A stretch of 64,000 nt of DNA from assembly GCA_027574665.1 (NCBI GenBank), contig CM050652.1, positions 10,520,589-10,584,588 of the forward strand, given 5' to 3'. Each line of letters starts with the position of its first letter. Position 1 is the stretch's first letter. This DNA comes from Rhynochetos jubatus. Taxonomy: Eukaryota; Chordata; Aves; Eurypygiformes; Rhynochetidae. Below are positions 1 to 11,977 of this stretch, in pieces. The position numbers were made by a program, and so were the translations under genes. The notes under the pieces are model-generated. The model searched no databases. It was not told the DNA's origin and saw only the letters and a program-made list of their open reading frames with translations.

Positions 1-486
1 CTTTTTGAAGTGCTTTTTTCCTCCTATGAGGAACTTTCATTAAAGTAAAAACATTTTGTAGAAGCAAATTAACTCTCAGAAGTTAAACCTACTTTTAATT
101 TACTTTGGATTGTTAAAAATTAATCCTTTTTTAACTTTCATAGAAATGATAACTCCCCAGGTTATTGAAGAACAATGATATCTAGTGAAAAGTTTTATTT
201 TGTTGAAAAAGCTTTTCAAAAATTAAGAACTCACGTTAGTAATAATATTTTCATAAATACATAATGACATCAAGGTATTTGTTCCTTTAATGACAGCCTT
301 GTAAACACAAAGTAATTCCCTTGGATTTAGTGGGGTGGTTCCATTTCTACACCATGTGAAACAGAATATGGCTCCATAAAGCACCATGTTCTGTTTCTTC
401 ACAACAGTTCCCCTCTGTTGAAATTGTTAACAACAATAGTTATTTAAAAGCTTCTGTATTTAACTCATTGAACTGTTCTTCCCCAG
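1..486 (+). other. PCLO: Partial intron of PCLO (upstream of C2B exon)
   Basis: AT-rich intronic sequence that ends in a good acceptor: a pyrimidine-rich stretch (ctgttcttccccag) with the AG at 485-486. The intron interrupts a codon after its first base (phase 1), because the next exon begins with the last two bases of an Asp codon. The upstream exon lies outside the window. No repeat is recognised in this stretch. Confidence 0.7.
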
Positions 487-632
487 ACCTGTATGTGAAG
501 CTGTACGTTGTCAATATCTCTACCCAAAAGAGAGTAATTAAGAAGAAAACCAGGGTATGCAGACATGACAGAGAGCCTTCGTTTAATGAAACATTTAGAT
601 TTAGCTTGAGTCCTGCTGGGCATTCTCTTCAG
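487..632 (+). CDS. PCLO: Piccolo (PCLO) penultimate coding exon, central part of C2B domain
   Basis: This 146-bp exon is bordered by AG (485-486) and GT (633-634, gtaatt). It reads (D)[16 protein letters not shown]..., then [18 protein letters not shown], then [14 protein letters not shown]. These are recognisable middle strands of a C2 domain: the P-D-L-Y-V-K strand, a basic K-K-K-T-R strand and the P-S-F-N-E-T-F strand. From memory of the protein family, the wording fits the C-terminal C2 domain of Piccolo, a giant scaffold of the presynaptic active zone that organises vesicle release sites with Bassoon and RIM. It is less like the RIM C2B domain, which has a K-K-K-T-R/K strand but different flanking residues. 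The exon starts in phase 1 and ends on a codon boundary (phase 0). An in-frame ATG at 468 lies in the intron and is not a start. Reading past the donor would add eight codons and then a stop. Confidence 0.85.
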
Positions 633-3600
633 GTAATTCTGCATTTTATTAAAACCTAATTTTGGGTGTTGTCCATGCTGTGCTATGGACATTTGAGATC
701 AATCTTCTATCCCAGCTGTTTGCTGAAAAGAGAAAATTACAAAGGAAATAACATTACTGCATAATAATTGAAATATTGGGCTGAAGGAGATTTTAAAAGA
801 ACCTTTAATCCCTCACCCCATATTGAGGATGGGTATTTATAGACCAGGCCTGAATGTTTTAGGCTTGGTCTGCTCTTAAAATCCCCTAGAGAAGAAGTCA
901 TGCAATACTTGCTATATAGTTAGCAAGTTTAGGGTACTATCTAACAATGTGTCCTATTTTTAAATATTGTTAAACTATTCTTTAATATCCTCACAAAGCA
1001 CAGAGAAAAACTGATCTGCATTCTTTTTGTAAAAAAAGTTTATACACTAAAAGGTTGTTATCATATTTCTCCTCTATTTTTCCAGGCTAAGTAAACACAT
1101 TTCTTTGATATGTTCTGTTACCTAATTGCCTAATCATTCTATCATTCTGTCCCATTCCTCAACTTCTTTAAAAGTTGTGTTTCCTAGAATTAGACACAAT
1201 TGTCATAATCTCAGGCCCTGCAGAATCACTGATTATGCCAAGTCAAATATTCTCTGTGTATATTTGTAAAGGACACGATGGTATTTTCCGTCTGTGGCGC
1301 ATCAAGTGATGTATGAAACTGATTCAGGAATGGTCCCTCTCCTGTGGTTTAGTTGCTTAGATAGATTTGAAATTTAGTCAGGCATGGTTTTTTAGACAGG
1401 TAGGATTCACTTTACCTACCTTCATTTACTTTCACTGGAGTACATAACTAATATAAGCCAGATATTCAGGCTTCTTCTAGTCAGTGGAAAATGATGGACA
1501 ATTCCAGGGTTATCTTCATGATAATCTTAAAAGTAAGTGGGAGGATTTCTTGGACATTACAGCATCTACGTACTGTACCTTTAAATCTGGAAGAGTGACA
1601 GAAACAAGCCAGCTATATTTTGATGACTAAAGTTTGGCTGGATTATCTAAGTGCTTATGTTAGGCATATTGGTTTTATCATTAAAATTAAAGCCAAGATG
1701 GATGTTACTTACAAAATAAGGCCAAGAAAAAGATATACTCTTTTCTTTGTGTTAAGGTGTCATAACATCCTTATTGATTCAGTAGGCTCAGTAAAGGCTA
1801 TTTAAGATGTTATATTACCTGGGAAATAACTTAGTGGTCAATAAAGGCTTGCTGAAGTTTTAGAGCTAAAATTCCTGTAAAAACTTTGCTTCTGGCAGTG
1901 GTTTGAAGGGGAAATCATAAGGGGTGAGTAGACCGCTAAAGAAGAACCCACAAAGTCCTATGGGAACATAACCCATCAAATTGTTAAGGAGGAAGGTAGT
2001 GCGGGAGGTAGCCACAGGAACAGACAGCTTGAGACTTCACAGTGTTGCCTCAGAAACTCTGTGTTACATACTGGTGCTGCACACCAAACCTAAGAGAGAA
2101 AAGTCTGTAGAAATAGCAAAGAGCAAGTTTAAACAAACAAAAGGTGTTTCTTCCTCAAATAATTTGGAGTTTGACCTACAAAATCTCTTGCCATAAGATA
2201 TTTTGGATGTTAAATGTTTGCATGGAAAAAATGGCAAAAATGATTGAACAAGTTCATGGGCAAAATATCTCATAGACTGTTAAGTACAAACATACCGCGT
2301 GTGAGTCAGAGAGTCAACGGCCCACAGGTCATAGTAGGCATTTTGGGAAGGTATCACTACATGATTGTCCTGTTCTTATATTCTACCTTATGCACTGCAC
2401 TATACACTTTTGGAAGCACAATATTTGCCTGGAAAGATCTTTGAACTGACTGGGTTCAGAGATCATCTGTTCTAATTCAAACAGCGTCTGTTTCTATATG
2501 CTTTTCATACCTGTCAGTCAGTTCCTACTGCAAGTGAAGCTGCTGATTTGAAAACTGAATTTGAGAGTGGTGAACACTGAGGGGCAAAGAGATGCACGTT
2601 GTCAAAAAAACATTTGAGGGAGAAGGGAAGGAAACAAAACCTGCATGTATAGAACAAACATTCAATAGGGAGATTGGGGTGGGTGTGTGTGAATAAGATT
2701 AGAGGAAGACATTTCAAACTTGGTAATCATAGAACATACATTGTAAAGAGACACAAAAACCAACTAGGGGCAGAAATTAGGATAAGGGTCTGCGCTCTAA
2801 AAATCAAGAGGAAGAACTGTGAATATTAGCCATAAAAATGGGTCCATGGGATATTGAGAGGGAAAAATGAAAGAAAGAAGAAAGCGAAAGGAAAGGAAGG
2901 GTAGAATCATCTGGTCAAGAGTATTGGGAATAAGGAAAAAAACCCTAAGGATTAGAAACTGATACTAGCTGATTGAGGATAACAAGGATGGAATTTAAAG
3001 TCTGGAGCAGGGAAGAACCAAGGCTGAGAGACAGACCAGCTAGAGAAGACAGATACTAGGGATCCAGCTGGGAGGAGTGAGAGAAGGATCAAGGACAGAA
3101 GTGATGGAAAATTTCTGTTAGAAATCTTTTCTGTCCCAAAACTGTTGATGTGTCAGAATGAAAACATTCTGCAGAAAACGTTTTGACAGGTTTCAGACAG
3201 GCACTTGCTTCAGCTCCCTTCAGCGAGCTTGCTTGCTCGCTTCCCTGATTTCCCTATTCCTTGGCAACCCACCTGAGACCCTTCTGGAAAGCACTAAGCT
3301 CCTGGCTCCTTCTCCTCGTTCCCTATCTGGCTCCTGGATGACTGGCTTGCTGCAATTAGAAATACATAATGTCCTATGTGAGGGTAATCAGAAAAACCCA
3401 GAAGAATGTTTTTCACAGATGTTCTGGTTTGGCTTGCCAGCTCCTGGGCTGTCCTTTTTTTCAGGAAACACTGCATCAAGCAACCTAGAAGCCACTGGCA
3501 GTGGAGTCAGACTGCCTATTGTCCCCGAGGATGAGCTTTTAGATGAGTGAAGTGGGGTTCCCTAACAGCTCAATGCCTAAGGGACCTTCCTTCCTCAAAC

Positions 3601-5031
3601 CTGTTGACCAACAGGCATGTAGGTGTCTAAGATATCCAGGTACATTTCTTAATTGCCAGTTGGTATCAAAATTAGCCAGAGAACTAAGGTGCTCATCCAG
3701 GAAAATGATTACAAATTTATGTTCCCTCCCTGTTGGTTGTGGGTTTTTGTTTGTGGGTTTTTTTTATGTTTTAATTAAGATAAAGTTTGCATTTTTTACT
3801 TTGTTTCCCAAATCAGAATGGAAAATTTTCAAAAATGTTGTTGTTCTTGGTTACTGGAAACTCTAGCTCTTCTACAGTTCTGTTCATGTCTACTGCCGTA
3901 TGGTGTCTTCCAGCATCTCAGCGGAGTATAAAATCCTTGAGTTCTGCCTTTCTTCTGTTAGCCTAGATCTGTGAAACCAAGCAACAAAATGCCCTATTTT
4001 CTCCCCTACTGGTTTCCACAGAGGGTGACAGCCTTCTACTGTTATCAGTTACCTCTCGTGCTTATTGCCAGAGGTCTGATCAGCAGCTGTGAACATTATA
4101 AACCGGCTGCTAATCCTGTCATGGAACTGCAAGTTTTCAGGAGTCTTTTTTCTTTGTGAAAAACCTAGGAAGTAGTTAAAAAAAAGTGTTGGGCTTGTTA
4201 ATTCAGTTACTCAGTAACTAGACATGCTAGAATTTATCTGACTGTAACTAGAACTCACTCCCTGAAGTATGTATGTTATCAAATATATTTCTCCCAGAAA
4301 CACACAGAATGAACACAGAGGTCCACTGAATTAATCAGGTCCTTCAGAGAAGGCTATTGCTTGCATGGCGTGAACCTGCTTACTGGAAAATGTACCTGTG
4401 TGACATATCAGACAGACTCTTGAACACTCAGCCTGTGAAACTGCAATTAGTGCTGGGGCTATTCCTTGCTTTTCCCACTCACCATGGCTGGGCAAGAAAG
4501 AGCCGTAAGACTAGACGCAATCCTGTGACTCTCAGCAGAGACATAGCAGGAGTGAGATTTCAGACAAACTCTACAATTTAGATTAGCCTACTGTTTGCTG
4601 AGGTCAGAAATCAGAACTCTGGACATTCTCACACACTAATCTGCTCTGAGTTACACTCTATATGCAGGCACCCTCCAACTTCACTGCATTTAAAAAGGCT
4701 TGATATTTTGCCTGCATAAAGCTTTATCCTGTAACTTAAAATTTGTCTTTGTGTTCGTCTTTGGTAAACAGCAGGTGAACAAATTGCTTACTAAAGTTCA
4801 AGATTGTCATCTTCTAGTTGCTGCATCGCATGATAATAAAAGAGAAAGGGAAAGGTTAAATTTTCACAGGTCTTTGTTTCTATTGGATAGGTGACTCTAT
4901 ATAAAAGATTATGGTCAGAGTTTATTTTCTGTTCTGTGGGTACCAAATCAGAGATAACATTTCTGACATGTTTACTAGCAAATGCAGTATGTTAATATGC
5001 ACATTGATAATTATTTATTATATTTTCCCAG
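633..5031 (+). other. PCLO: Last intron of PCLO
   Basis: A 4.4-kb phase-0 intron with donor gtaatt at 633 and acceptor tattttcccag ending at 5031. It is AT-rich throughout. A purine-rich tract lies at about 2868-2905, and a somewhat GC-richer patch at 3160-3560 contains a 130-codon open frame. That frame has no recognisable domain and no splice logic linking it to the flanking exons, so I treat it as chance. I recognise no CR1 or LTR copy inside the intron. Confidence 0.75.
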
Positions 5032-5172
5032 ATTCTGCTTGTCTCCAATGGAGGAAAGTTTATGAAAAAAACACTGATTGGGGAAGCTTATATCTGGCTT
5101 GACAAAGTGGATCTAAGGAAAAGAATAGTAAACTGGCACAAACTGTTGGTCAGCTCAACACAAACACACTGA
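5032..5172 (+). CDS. PCLO: Piccolo (PCLO) terminal coding exon, end of C2B domain and C-terminus
   Basis: After the acceptor AG at 5030-5031 the frame continues for 46 residues, [20 protein letters not shown] then [20 protein letters not shown] then SSTQTH, and stops at TGA 5170-5172. With the previous exon this completes a C2 fold: the L-I-G-E-A strand, the helix-like K-V-D-L-R-K-R-I segment and the W-H-K-L-L strand that closes such domains. The loop that holds the Asp ligands in calcium-binding C2 domains reads [10 protein letters not shown] here and has no acidic residue. This half of the domain is therefore unlikely to bind calcium, in line with what is known of Piccolo C2B. The protein ends six residues after the fold. 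The identification rests on recalled family sequence, not on a search. Confidence 0.85.
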   Translation: MLLVSNGGKFMKKTLIGEAYIWLDKVDLRKRIVNWHKLLVSSTQTH

Positions 5173-6678
5173 GCAGAGCTGTCTGCTTAGGGCACAAAAC
5201 CTGCAGAGTCTGCTATAAACAGCATCACTCCAAGACTGTAGTTTGATATCATTGTGTTTAGCTAGTCTTTCAGAATACAAAGTAGAAAAGAGCAGTCTCT
5301 GGGCTACATAGCACACTTAAATGAGGGCTAGTACACTTGTTTTGCTGCAAAAGACAGCAAAGTAAAAGAAAACCTGGGCCCAGAAGTTAAAGTGAGGCTG
5401 TTTGTTTGAAATGAAGACTGATACAAGAGCTCCGTGTTGTTGGACTCTTTGTGAAGAGAGTAACTGTGAAGGAAATAATGACGGCGGGAAGTCAGGTGTT
5501 AATGCAGAGTTCGGCTGCAGCTGGAGGCAGTGTGATGGAAAGAGCAGTCTGGTTTTCTGTGCAACCAGAAGGAGATCATTTTATGCAAAAACACCTAGGG
5601 TGACTGACTTTCCAAATCTCACTTATCAGAAGTGCAAAACTTGTTCCTCTGCACCTTAGGATCTCTGATAATTTGCTGTAGTGAGATTATGCCACTTGAC
5701 ACAAACTACAAGGCGTGTGCAAGAGTGGTAATGTTATTTTACATTACTTTTTTCCTTCTTTCTTTTTCCTTCAGAAACTATGTTGTGGAGAATCAGATCT
5801 GATTGTTTCATTTGTTTGTGTGTTAACAATGGATATAAACCACTGTCCTGGAATGTAATGGGTAAAAATGTATTAATAGCCTATAATTTGGGATTTTTTT
5901 TTCAAGAGAAAGGGCAGGATATAAACTGCACTGCATCAGGAAGAAGAATGCTGTTTCAATGTCAGTGAAACTGTAATTCACCCAACCCTTTGAATCAGTA
6001 GTTTTATAAGTCTCAGCAACCAGCCAGTCTGAAACTGTACAGAGATGATGAATTGTATGCGATACTGTGAGCACTTTGGAGCAGTAGACCCACCATGCTA
6101 ACACCAGCCCTCCGTATCAACATCAGTGACACCCTTGAAATCTAAGGGGAAGGGGTAGCAGGGCAATTACTGCCTGGACGTTGTTGCATTAGAGAGAATT
6201 AAGGATACCTCTTGCTGTCTATCCCAGGTGAATGTCTGAGTATAACCCACTCAAAATCATGGCTTTTCAGTTAGGAAAGAAGTAAATAGGAACGTAACTT
6301 GCAACATGAAAGACTCTGTCAGTACTTCCAAGCTTAAAGACACACTTTCAGTGGCTTCAAACTGAGAAGTTAGCTCACTTTGGGAAGAAAGTACTGCCTG
6401 GATGGCTTAGGCTGGTTGTTGTATTTTCCCTTGTACCATTTTTGGAGAAGGGAAAGCTTGTTCTCCCATTCGTAAAGTATAGCAGTTTCTTTAAAAAACA
6501 AGAATCTATATGGTACTAACTCACCAGTTACTCAGAAGTGGTCCAATATTTCACAGCTTCATTAAAAAGTAGTTTCTCTTGAAATATTACCTCATGACCA
6601 TTGCATTTCTTTTTCTTGCCCAAGAAGGAGTTTTCACAAATTCTTTAATGTACATACATCTTATATTTTCTGAATATA

Positions 6679-6686
6679 TGTAAATA
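6679..6686 (+). promoter_or_regulatory. Pumilio-type motif in 3' UTR
   Basis: TGTAAATA matches the UGUANAUA core bound by Pumilio proteins, which repress or localise many neuronal mRNAs. It lies inside the proposed PCLO 3' UTR. An eight-base motif also occurs by chance in AT-rich sequence, so function is only a possibility. Confidence 0.3.
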
Positions 6687-9396
6687 CACTTCCACAGGTT
6701 GTACAAGACCAACTGAAAATATTCTTCTGGAAAATAATATATGCTTTAAAAAGGGAAAAATAAGGCTCAGCTTATTCAGAAGCTGGACTGACCATGAAAA
6801 AGCTACACCATTTAATCTGGTGACACTTCCCACATACAGTTTTTGAATTATCTTTGTCAATTAAATCAACAGTGTAGAAAAGGAATATGAGAAGAAACAC
6901 ACAGAAGATACTAATGATACACACACCAACAAAACTCCTGTTAAGTTGTCGATAACCTGCTGGTAGCTTGCTCAACTTGCAAGCAGTGCAATCTTACCGA
7001 AATCTTATTAGCTGTCTTAAAAAAACATCATTGACTGTGGAAGTAGGATGTATGCTTTAATGTTGAATTTTATGCTTTCACCAGTATATGTCTACCCTAC
7101 CTCTCATATATTTTAAAAGCAGTCTTCTGGAGTTATTGTAAACATCCTATATGTTTTGATGTTGTGTATGTTTTTGTAAGAAGATAAATACTTCCAAGAA
7201 AAAAATCCCCAATTGAACCAAAAAATCCTATGTGGATATATTTGACGTATGTGTTGATCTTTTGGTGGGTTATTTTGCATTCCTGATGGCTGTAGTGTGT
7301 TCTTTCTTTAAAAAAAGACACCCCCCAAAAAGTCTGTTTTCAATTACTGTGTGAAGTACAAGCCATGAGGTGTGCAATTTTGTGCAAACTGCTGGTAATT
7401 TTGTTCTTGCTAAGATTTATTATAAAGACAGCAAGTCATGCCAGTAGTTGCTATGGAGATTGCCAGAAGGAACGAGCACTATCTGGCTGCCTTACTGGGA
7501 AGCCTGTAATCATCACTCTTAATTGAGAAAGCGGACAGGCGAGGTTTGCTCTCACACACATAAAAATGTGGCCAATATTCTTATAAAATAGTTGTTGGGT
7601 GGTATAGCTGCAGTGCATGAAACAGCTACCTTTGTTGGGTAATCAGCTGTCAGCAACTGGTTTAATTCAAACATCTTTGATTCTCTGATCAACACAAAAA
7701 ATGTTTCTGCATGTTGATATGGCAGTTTCAGACTCCCGTCATGAAATGCAAAGAGTAGAGTTTGTCAGGAGCGAGGCACTGCCTTGGCCAGATGCAGCAA
7801 GGACAAGGCTCCTTTGGTGTCACCCAGGATGGGCTAGTGAGAGACCTGTGCCCATACACTCTCTCTTTTCTGAGGTAGCATCATTCAGAGGTCAGAGGAT
7901 GCTTCCAAAGTGTGCCAAGTTCCTTTTTTTGACCAAATTTCTAGGTTGTACTGGAATCGCTCTATGCAACTCAGATTCATGTTTGAATGCATTTTTTCCT
8001 TTTTTTCTTGTTTTATGAATGAAGTCAGGAAAAACTCTCTTGTGACAATGTTTTTTAAAAAATTATCAAACAAGGACTATTAGTATTTTTTTACTTTTTT
8101 GTATATATCTCAGTATATTTTTTTCACTTTTTTCTCATTAATTTTTTTTCTTTTATCTGGCCAAAAATGCTTAGATGTGGCAACAGCTTTTATCATTTCT
8201 GATTGACTGAAGATGCGTATTGGAGGGAGGCAATAGCAGGGGCATTTTAACTTTTTTTATTCATAAATCTGCTGAGTCAACAGAGATTGAAGCTGCTTCT
8301 TTGTTCAAGGCCTTGTATAGTGGAAACAAGCTGAAAAATGAGCAAAAGCACAGTGTATGTGTTTACAAATGACAGGGATTTCTAATGTTATCATTATTAT
8401 TATTATGCGTACAATGAACAGCAAACAGCCACTTTTTTTTTTTTTTATTTTCCAGGTTAAAACTAGACATGAGAGTTTCTATGATGAATGTTGAACTAGT
8501 TCTTTATCATTACTCTTTAAAGGGATAGTATCCAGGGGCAATGAGTGCTGCTTCTTTATTATTACCCATGTTTTTACATTACATGGATCCTGTGTGGAAG
8601 AAACAAAAACCCAATCCAAACCAGTTATAGTCAATAACAACCAATCTGTTGACTAAAACTGGCTTTAAAATCAAAACCTAGGAAATACTTATTTTTCTGG
8701 ATGCTGGGTGTTTGCATGGTTAGGCTGTGGGATATGGTAGCTGGTAACCAGCTGATATTGATTCTTACTTTGAGATTGATGATGAAGAAAAAGAAGACAT
8801 CTATTATATTGTAAGCTAGTGTGTGCCCAATAGAGATTATTTAATTAGGGTTTAGTTTCATGGAGATATCATAAAGATGTTAATAGTATTTTTTTAAATC
8901 ATTATTTAAATCATAACTGACACTATTTTTAAGTACTTTATTTTCATTGCTACAATGCTGAATGTCCCAGATTCCATTATTTGAGTATATATCTAGAAAT
9001 GTACATACATATGTGAATAACAGAGAAAATTTGCATTTGTGTGAGTCTAACTTATAAAGGTAATGAAACAGAGAGGAAATTTAGTGTAAGTATCCTCATA
9101 CATTATATTTAAACCTTAGTCCTACATGCCTTGTGAATTTTTGGTACACCTGGCATGAAGGATCAGTTCTTTATGAATTCATGTTGCCTTTAGAAGGAAA
9201 ATAGAAGGAATAAGTGAAACCGGATACTTTCTCTTTAAATCATAAGAAGCATTTAGTGTTTTCTATATGTTCTGGGTTTTTATTTTGAAAATTAATAAGC
9301 AAATATATTGATGAGCTCAAAAGTTATTATATATATAGACATCCATAACTCAAAATAGAAGATTTGAGCGCAAGTCATTTTCTTAATTTGTTACCC

Positions 9397-9404
9397 TGTA
9401 AATA
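9397..9404 (+). promoter_or_regulatory. Pumilio-type motif in 3' UTR (second)
   Basis: A second TGTAAATA, about 550 bases before the proposed polyadenylation signal. Two identical sites in one long 3' UTR of a neuronal gene are suggestive but not decisive. Confidence 0.3.
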
Positions 9405-9956
9405 AGTATACATTTTTGTAAAACAAATTGAGTTTAAATTATGAAGTCCATCTGACATCCAAGCATGTGAATGTGTCCTTATTTGATTGTATCTTATAGA
9501 TGTTCAGTGATGTGCTCAGGTGCTCAACAATGGCTGACTAGCGTTTGTGCTGTCATGCTACAGACAACATGTACAGCATACCCAGTGTTTAAAAAAATCC
9601 AAAAACACCAAAAAAACCCACAAAACCACAAAAAAAGATTAGTCCTTGGAGAAATGTAATGTTTCCACAGTGAATGTTGCATGCATAGATGGTGGTTTGT
9701 TGATATTCATTTTGGTTTGAATTTCTTTTAATTTTCATTTTGTTTCCAGATTCATCAGGAAAAAAACCAGACTTGTTCTAAAAGTTGTAAAAACTGAAAC
9801 AAAAACGGTATGAGAGTTGTATAAAAATGCTTGTAAATCTGTCTCAGTTTTCACTTTATGTATAAATCCATGTCATGGTTTTGTGATTGTTTACAGGATG
9901 TATCTTGAGAACTTATGCAAATTGTGCTGTATAAAGGCTGTTATCCCAGTCTGACA

Positions 9957-9962
9957 AATAAA
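9957..9962 (+). promoter_or_regulatory. Polyadenylation signal AATAAA, likely PCLO 3' end
   Basis: Canonical hexamer followed within about 15-35 bases by a GT/T-rich stretch, the usual arrangement for cleavage at about 9975-9985. It lies 4.8 kb after the stop codon of the upstream gene, a distance that fits the long 3' UTR of PCLO. An alternative distal hexamer is at 10268-10273. Confidence 0.55.
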
Positions 9963-9980
9963 TATTTAAAATATCTGGTT

Positions 9981-11185
9981 TGGTTTCTTTTCACTAATTA
10001 ACACAAAAATCTATTTTGCTGGTTCAAATTTCCCATTTGTTGGCCACAGTGGCTTTATTGTAGTGCTGTACACACTGCCCATAGTCACCTGTCCTGTTCC
10101 AGCATTAGCACGCCTCCCAGGGTGTCATTAACATCCCGTGTTTCGTTTTGAAATAAGGAATGATTAGTTCATCAAAACTTTTCTTCAAACAAGTCAGAAC
10201 CAGAATCCACATGCAGCTTGTTGATATCTTCATACAGATTCATGTCTGGCATTCTGTACAGGCAACAAATAAATGTGCATACGTCAGTACAGTTTAAGAA
10301 CATACGGAGTTTTGTCTCCTCACTGTGAAGAAAAGGTGAATTGAAAATGTAGCATAACTCTGTACCCTTTTAAGTTCCTGATGAAGGCAGAATATCAGAT
10401 AAACCCCAAAGAGATTTTCTGGTTCTTTCCTCCAGTAGAAAGAACATTTCCAGGGAGAGTATCTTTTAGACCTTACTATAAATAGGAAATCAGTTTCTTT
10501 CAGCAATCATTTTTGTATTACTGAATTGTAACTGACTTGTGGAACATTCAAGAGGTTTTTCCATAGAGCTTGCATTTTTGAGCCACATCTAGACCTATAT
10601 TTATTATATTTGCATATTTTCCCTCTTTGATACAAATAATAAAATATTCATGCTCCCCAAATAAGTTGAATTGATGTTTGAGTCTGGCACCTGGAGCACA
10701 TAGCCTGGATCTTTTTCTGTCAGTTGATGCCCTTTTCTCAAAACATAACATAGTGAGAAATAGGCAACAACAACTTTGAGGATGCCTCAAGAAGAGAGGT
10801 GCCCTTTTTCACATTACTGTACTTACTACAGCAGTGACACGGGCTAACTCCTATTAATGCCCACCAGGAGCCGAACTCTAGTCTTCTCTTAACTTCTGAA
10901 GTGTTAAAAGAGCTTCACGTGAAGAAATCTGCCATGGAAGCTGCAGGTTTTTCTGAATCTAGCTCCGGGAAAAATAGTTTACAGAAAGAAAATCCCAGTA
11001 TCCTTTCACATGCACAGAGAGAATGATTAAATAATACGCTTCTTTTTAAATAATTAACAATGTTTAACGAAAATATGTATTTACTCAGTTAAAGCACTCA
11101 GCAAAGTGCAGAGAATAGATGAAGTATTTCCTCACAGTGCTGCTGCGGGGATTAAGCTGGCAGCTATACATGGTATGAGATGTGA
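9981..11185. other. Intergenic, no gene seen
   Basis: AT-rich DNA beyond the proposed PCLO 3' end. It holds a second + strand AATAAA (10268-10273) and a minus-strand AATAAA (TTTATT at 10054-10059). Short open frames are present on both strands, but none shows a domain or splice context I recognise. Confidence 0.6.
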
Positions 11186-11470
11186 AACTGGGCGTCGGGC
11201 AGCGCGTGGAATGTTTTTAAAATACAGGCTGAAATTGCGGCTCATAGAGAGAGAGAAGTCACTGAATAACAGCCACAGAGACTCCTCTCGGCGTTCTGGC
11301 TCTGAGGACGGGTCCCTCCGTGCTCAGACGCTGAAATCAAGTCACTGTTCCAGCGGGCGAAGAGCCGCGGGCGGAGCCGCCGCGGCGGAGGGGCCGCGCT
11401 GCCCCCTTGCAGCATCGTCCCGCACTGCAGCTGCATGTCACGGACTGCTGCTAACGCTGCTTCAACAGCT
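11186..11470. promoter_or_regulatory. Isolated CpG-rich patch (orphan CpG island candidate)
   Basis: About 285 bases that stand out sharply from the AT-rich surroundings. I count roughly two dozen CpG dinucleotides, with the densest part at about 11355-11402 (gcgggcgaagagccgcgggc followed by more GCC/GCGG units). It lies about 1.2 kb downstream of the proposed PCLO 3' end. CpG islands usually mark promoters or orphan regulatory elements; which strand it would serve is not evident. Open frames on both strands through this patch (such as 11106-11504 +) are what GC-rich DNA with few stops gives by chance. A TATA-like, A/T-rich stretch follows at 11480-11510. Confidence 0.5.
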
Positions 11471-11977
11471 ACTTGCTGCATTTTTTATTATTATTTTTAA
11501 ATAAAAATCTCTTCCAATGGCGTCACATATGAGGGACACCTGCTTCTCTAGTCTGTTCCCTGTTCAGTGCACTCTCCCTCCAGAACTTTGTTCTCAGGCC
11601 CTCTCTTCTTACCGGTTTTAAAGATTTGTTGATTCAACACAATTTGGTTTCTCTTATTTTAGTCACTCAAACATGTCTGCACATAAGAACTTATACTTTT
11701 AAATTGTTAAAACTTTCTCCAGGAACAGAGGTCCCCACGCAGATTGTCCTATGAATCCTCTGTGTGCTTTGGGACATCTCCGAGAGGGTTTTCTTCCCAG
11801 GGAATACTAAGCCCTTGAGGTTTAGCAGAAGTTAATGCTCCCAAGCTACGCCAACTTGCAAAAGTGTCCAGCCCACCAAAATTCTGTGAAGTCTTTAACC
11901 TTTTAGTTCCTTAGGGAGGTCTGATTCTCAGGGACCTGACAAGAACATTGCAGCAGGTATCTTCAACATTATTGTTT
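11471..11977. other. Intergenic, nothing recognised
   Basis: Moderately AT-rich sequence between the CpG-rich patch and the first CR1 fragment. I see no open frame, splice pair or repeat here that I can name. Confidence 0.5.

Larger units (their letters stand above)
5173..9980 (+). other. PCLO: Probable PCLO 3' untranslated region
   Basis: About 4.8 kb of AT-rich sequence follows the stop codon without any recognisable transposon copy, then a canonical AATAAA at 9957-9962 with a downstream GT-rich stretch (ctggtttggtttcttttc). Human PCLO also has a 3' UTR several kb long, which agrees. It contains T-rich and ATT-repeat tracts (about 8388-8406 and 8431-8446) and two TGTAAATA Pumilio-type motifs. 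A second AATAAA at 10268-10273 could mark a longer form. The end coordinate is inferred from the signal and not observed. Confidence 0.55.

Noticed and set aside
3158-3550. 130-codon open frame on the + strand
   Set aside because: It lies wholly inside the last PCLO intron, has no recognisable domain and no splice sites linking it to the flanking exons.
11106-11504. 132-codon + strand and 79-codon minus-strand open frames
   Set aside because: Both cross the CpG-rich patch, where few stop codons occur by composition; the protein sequences are low-complexity Ala/Arg/Ser-rich with no domain.
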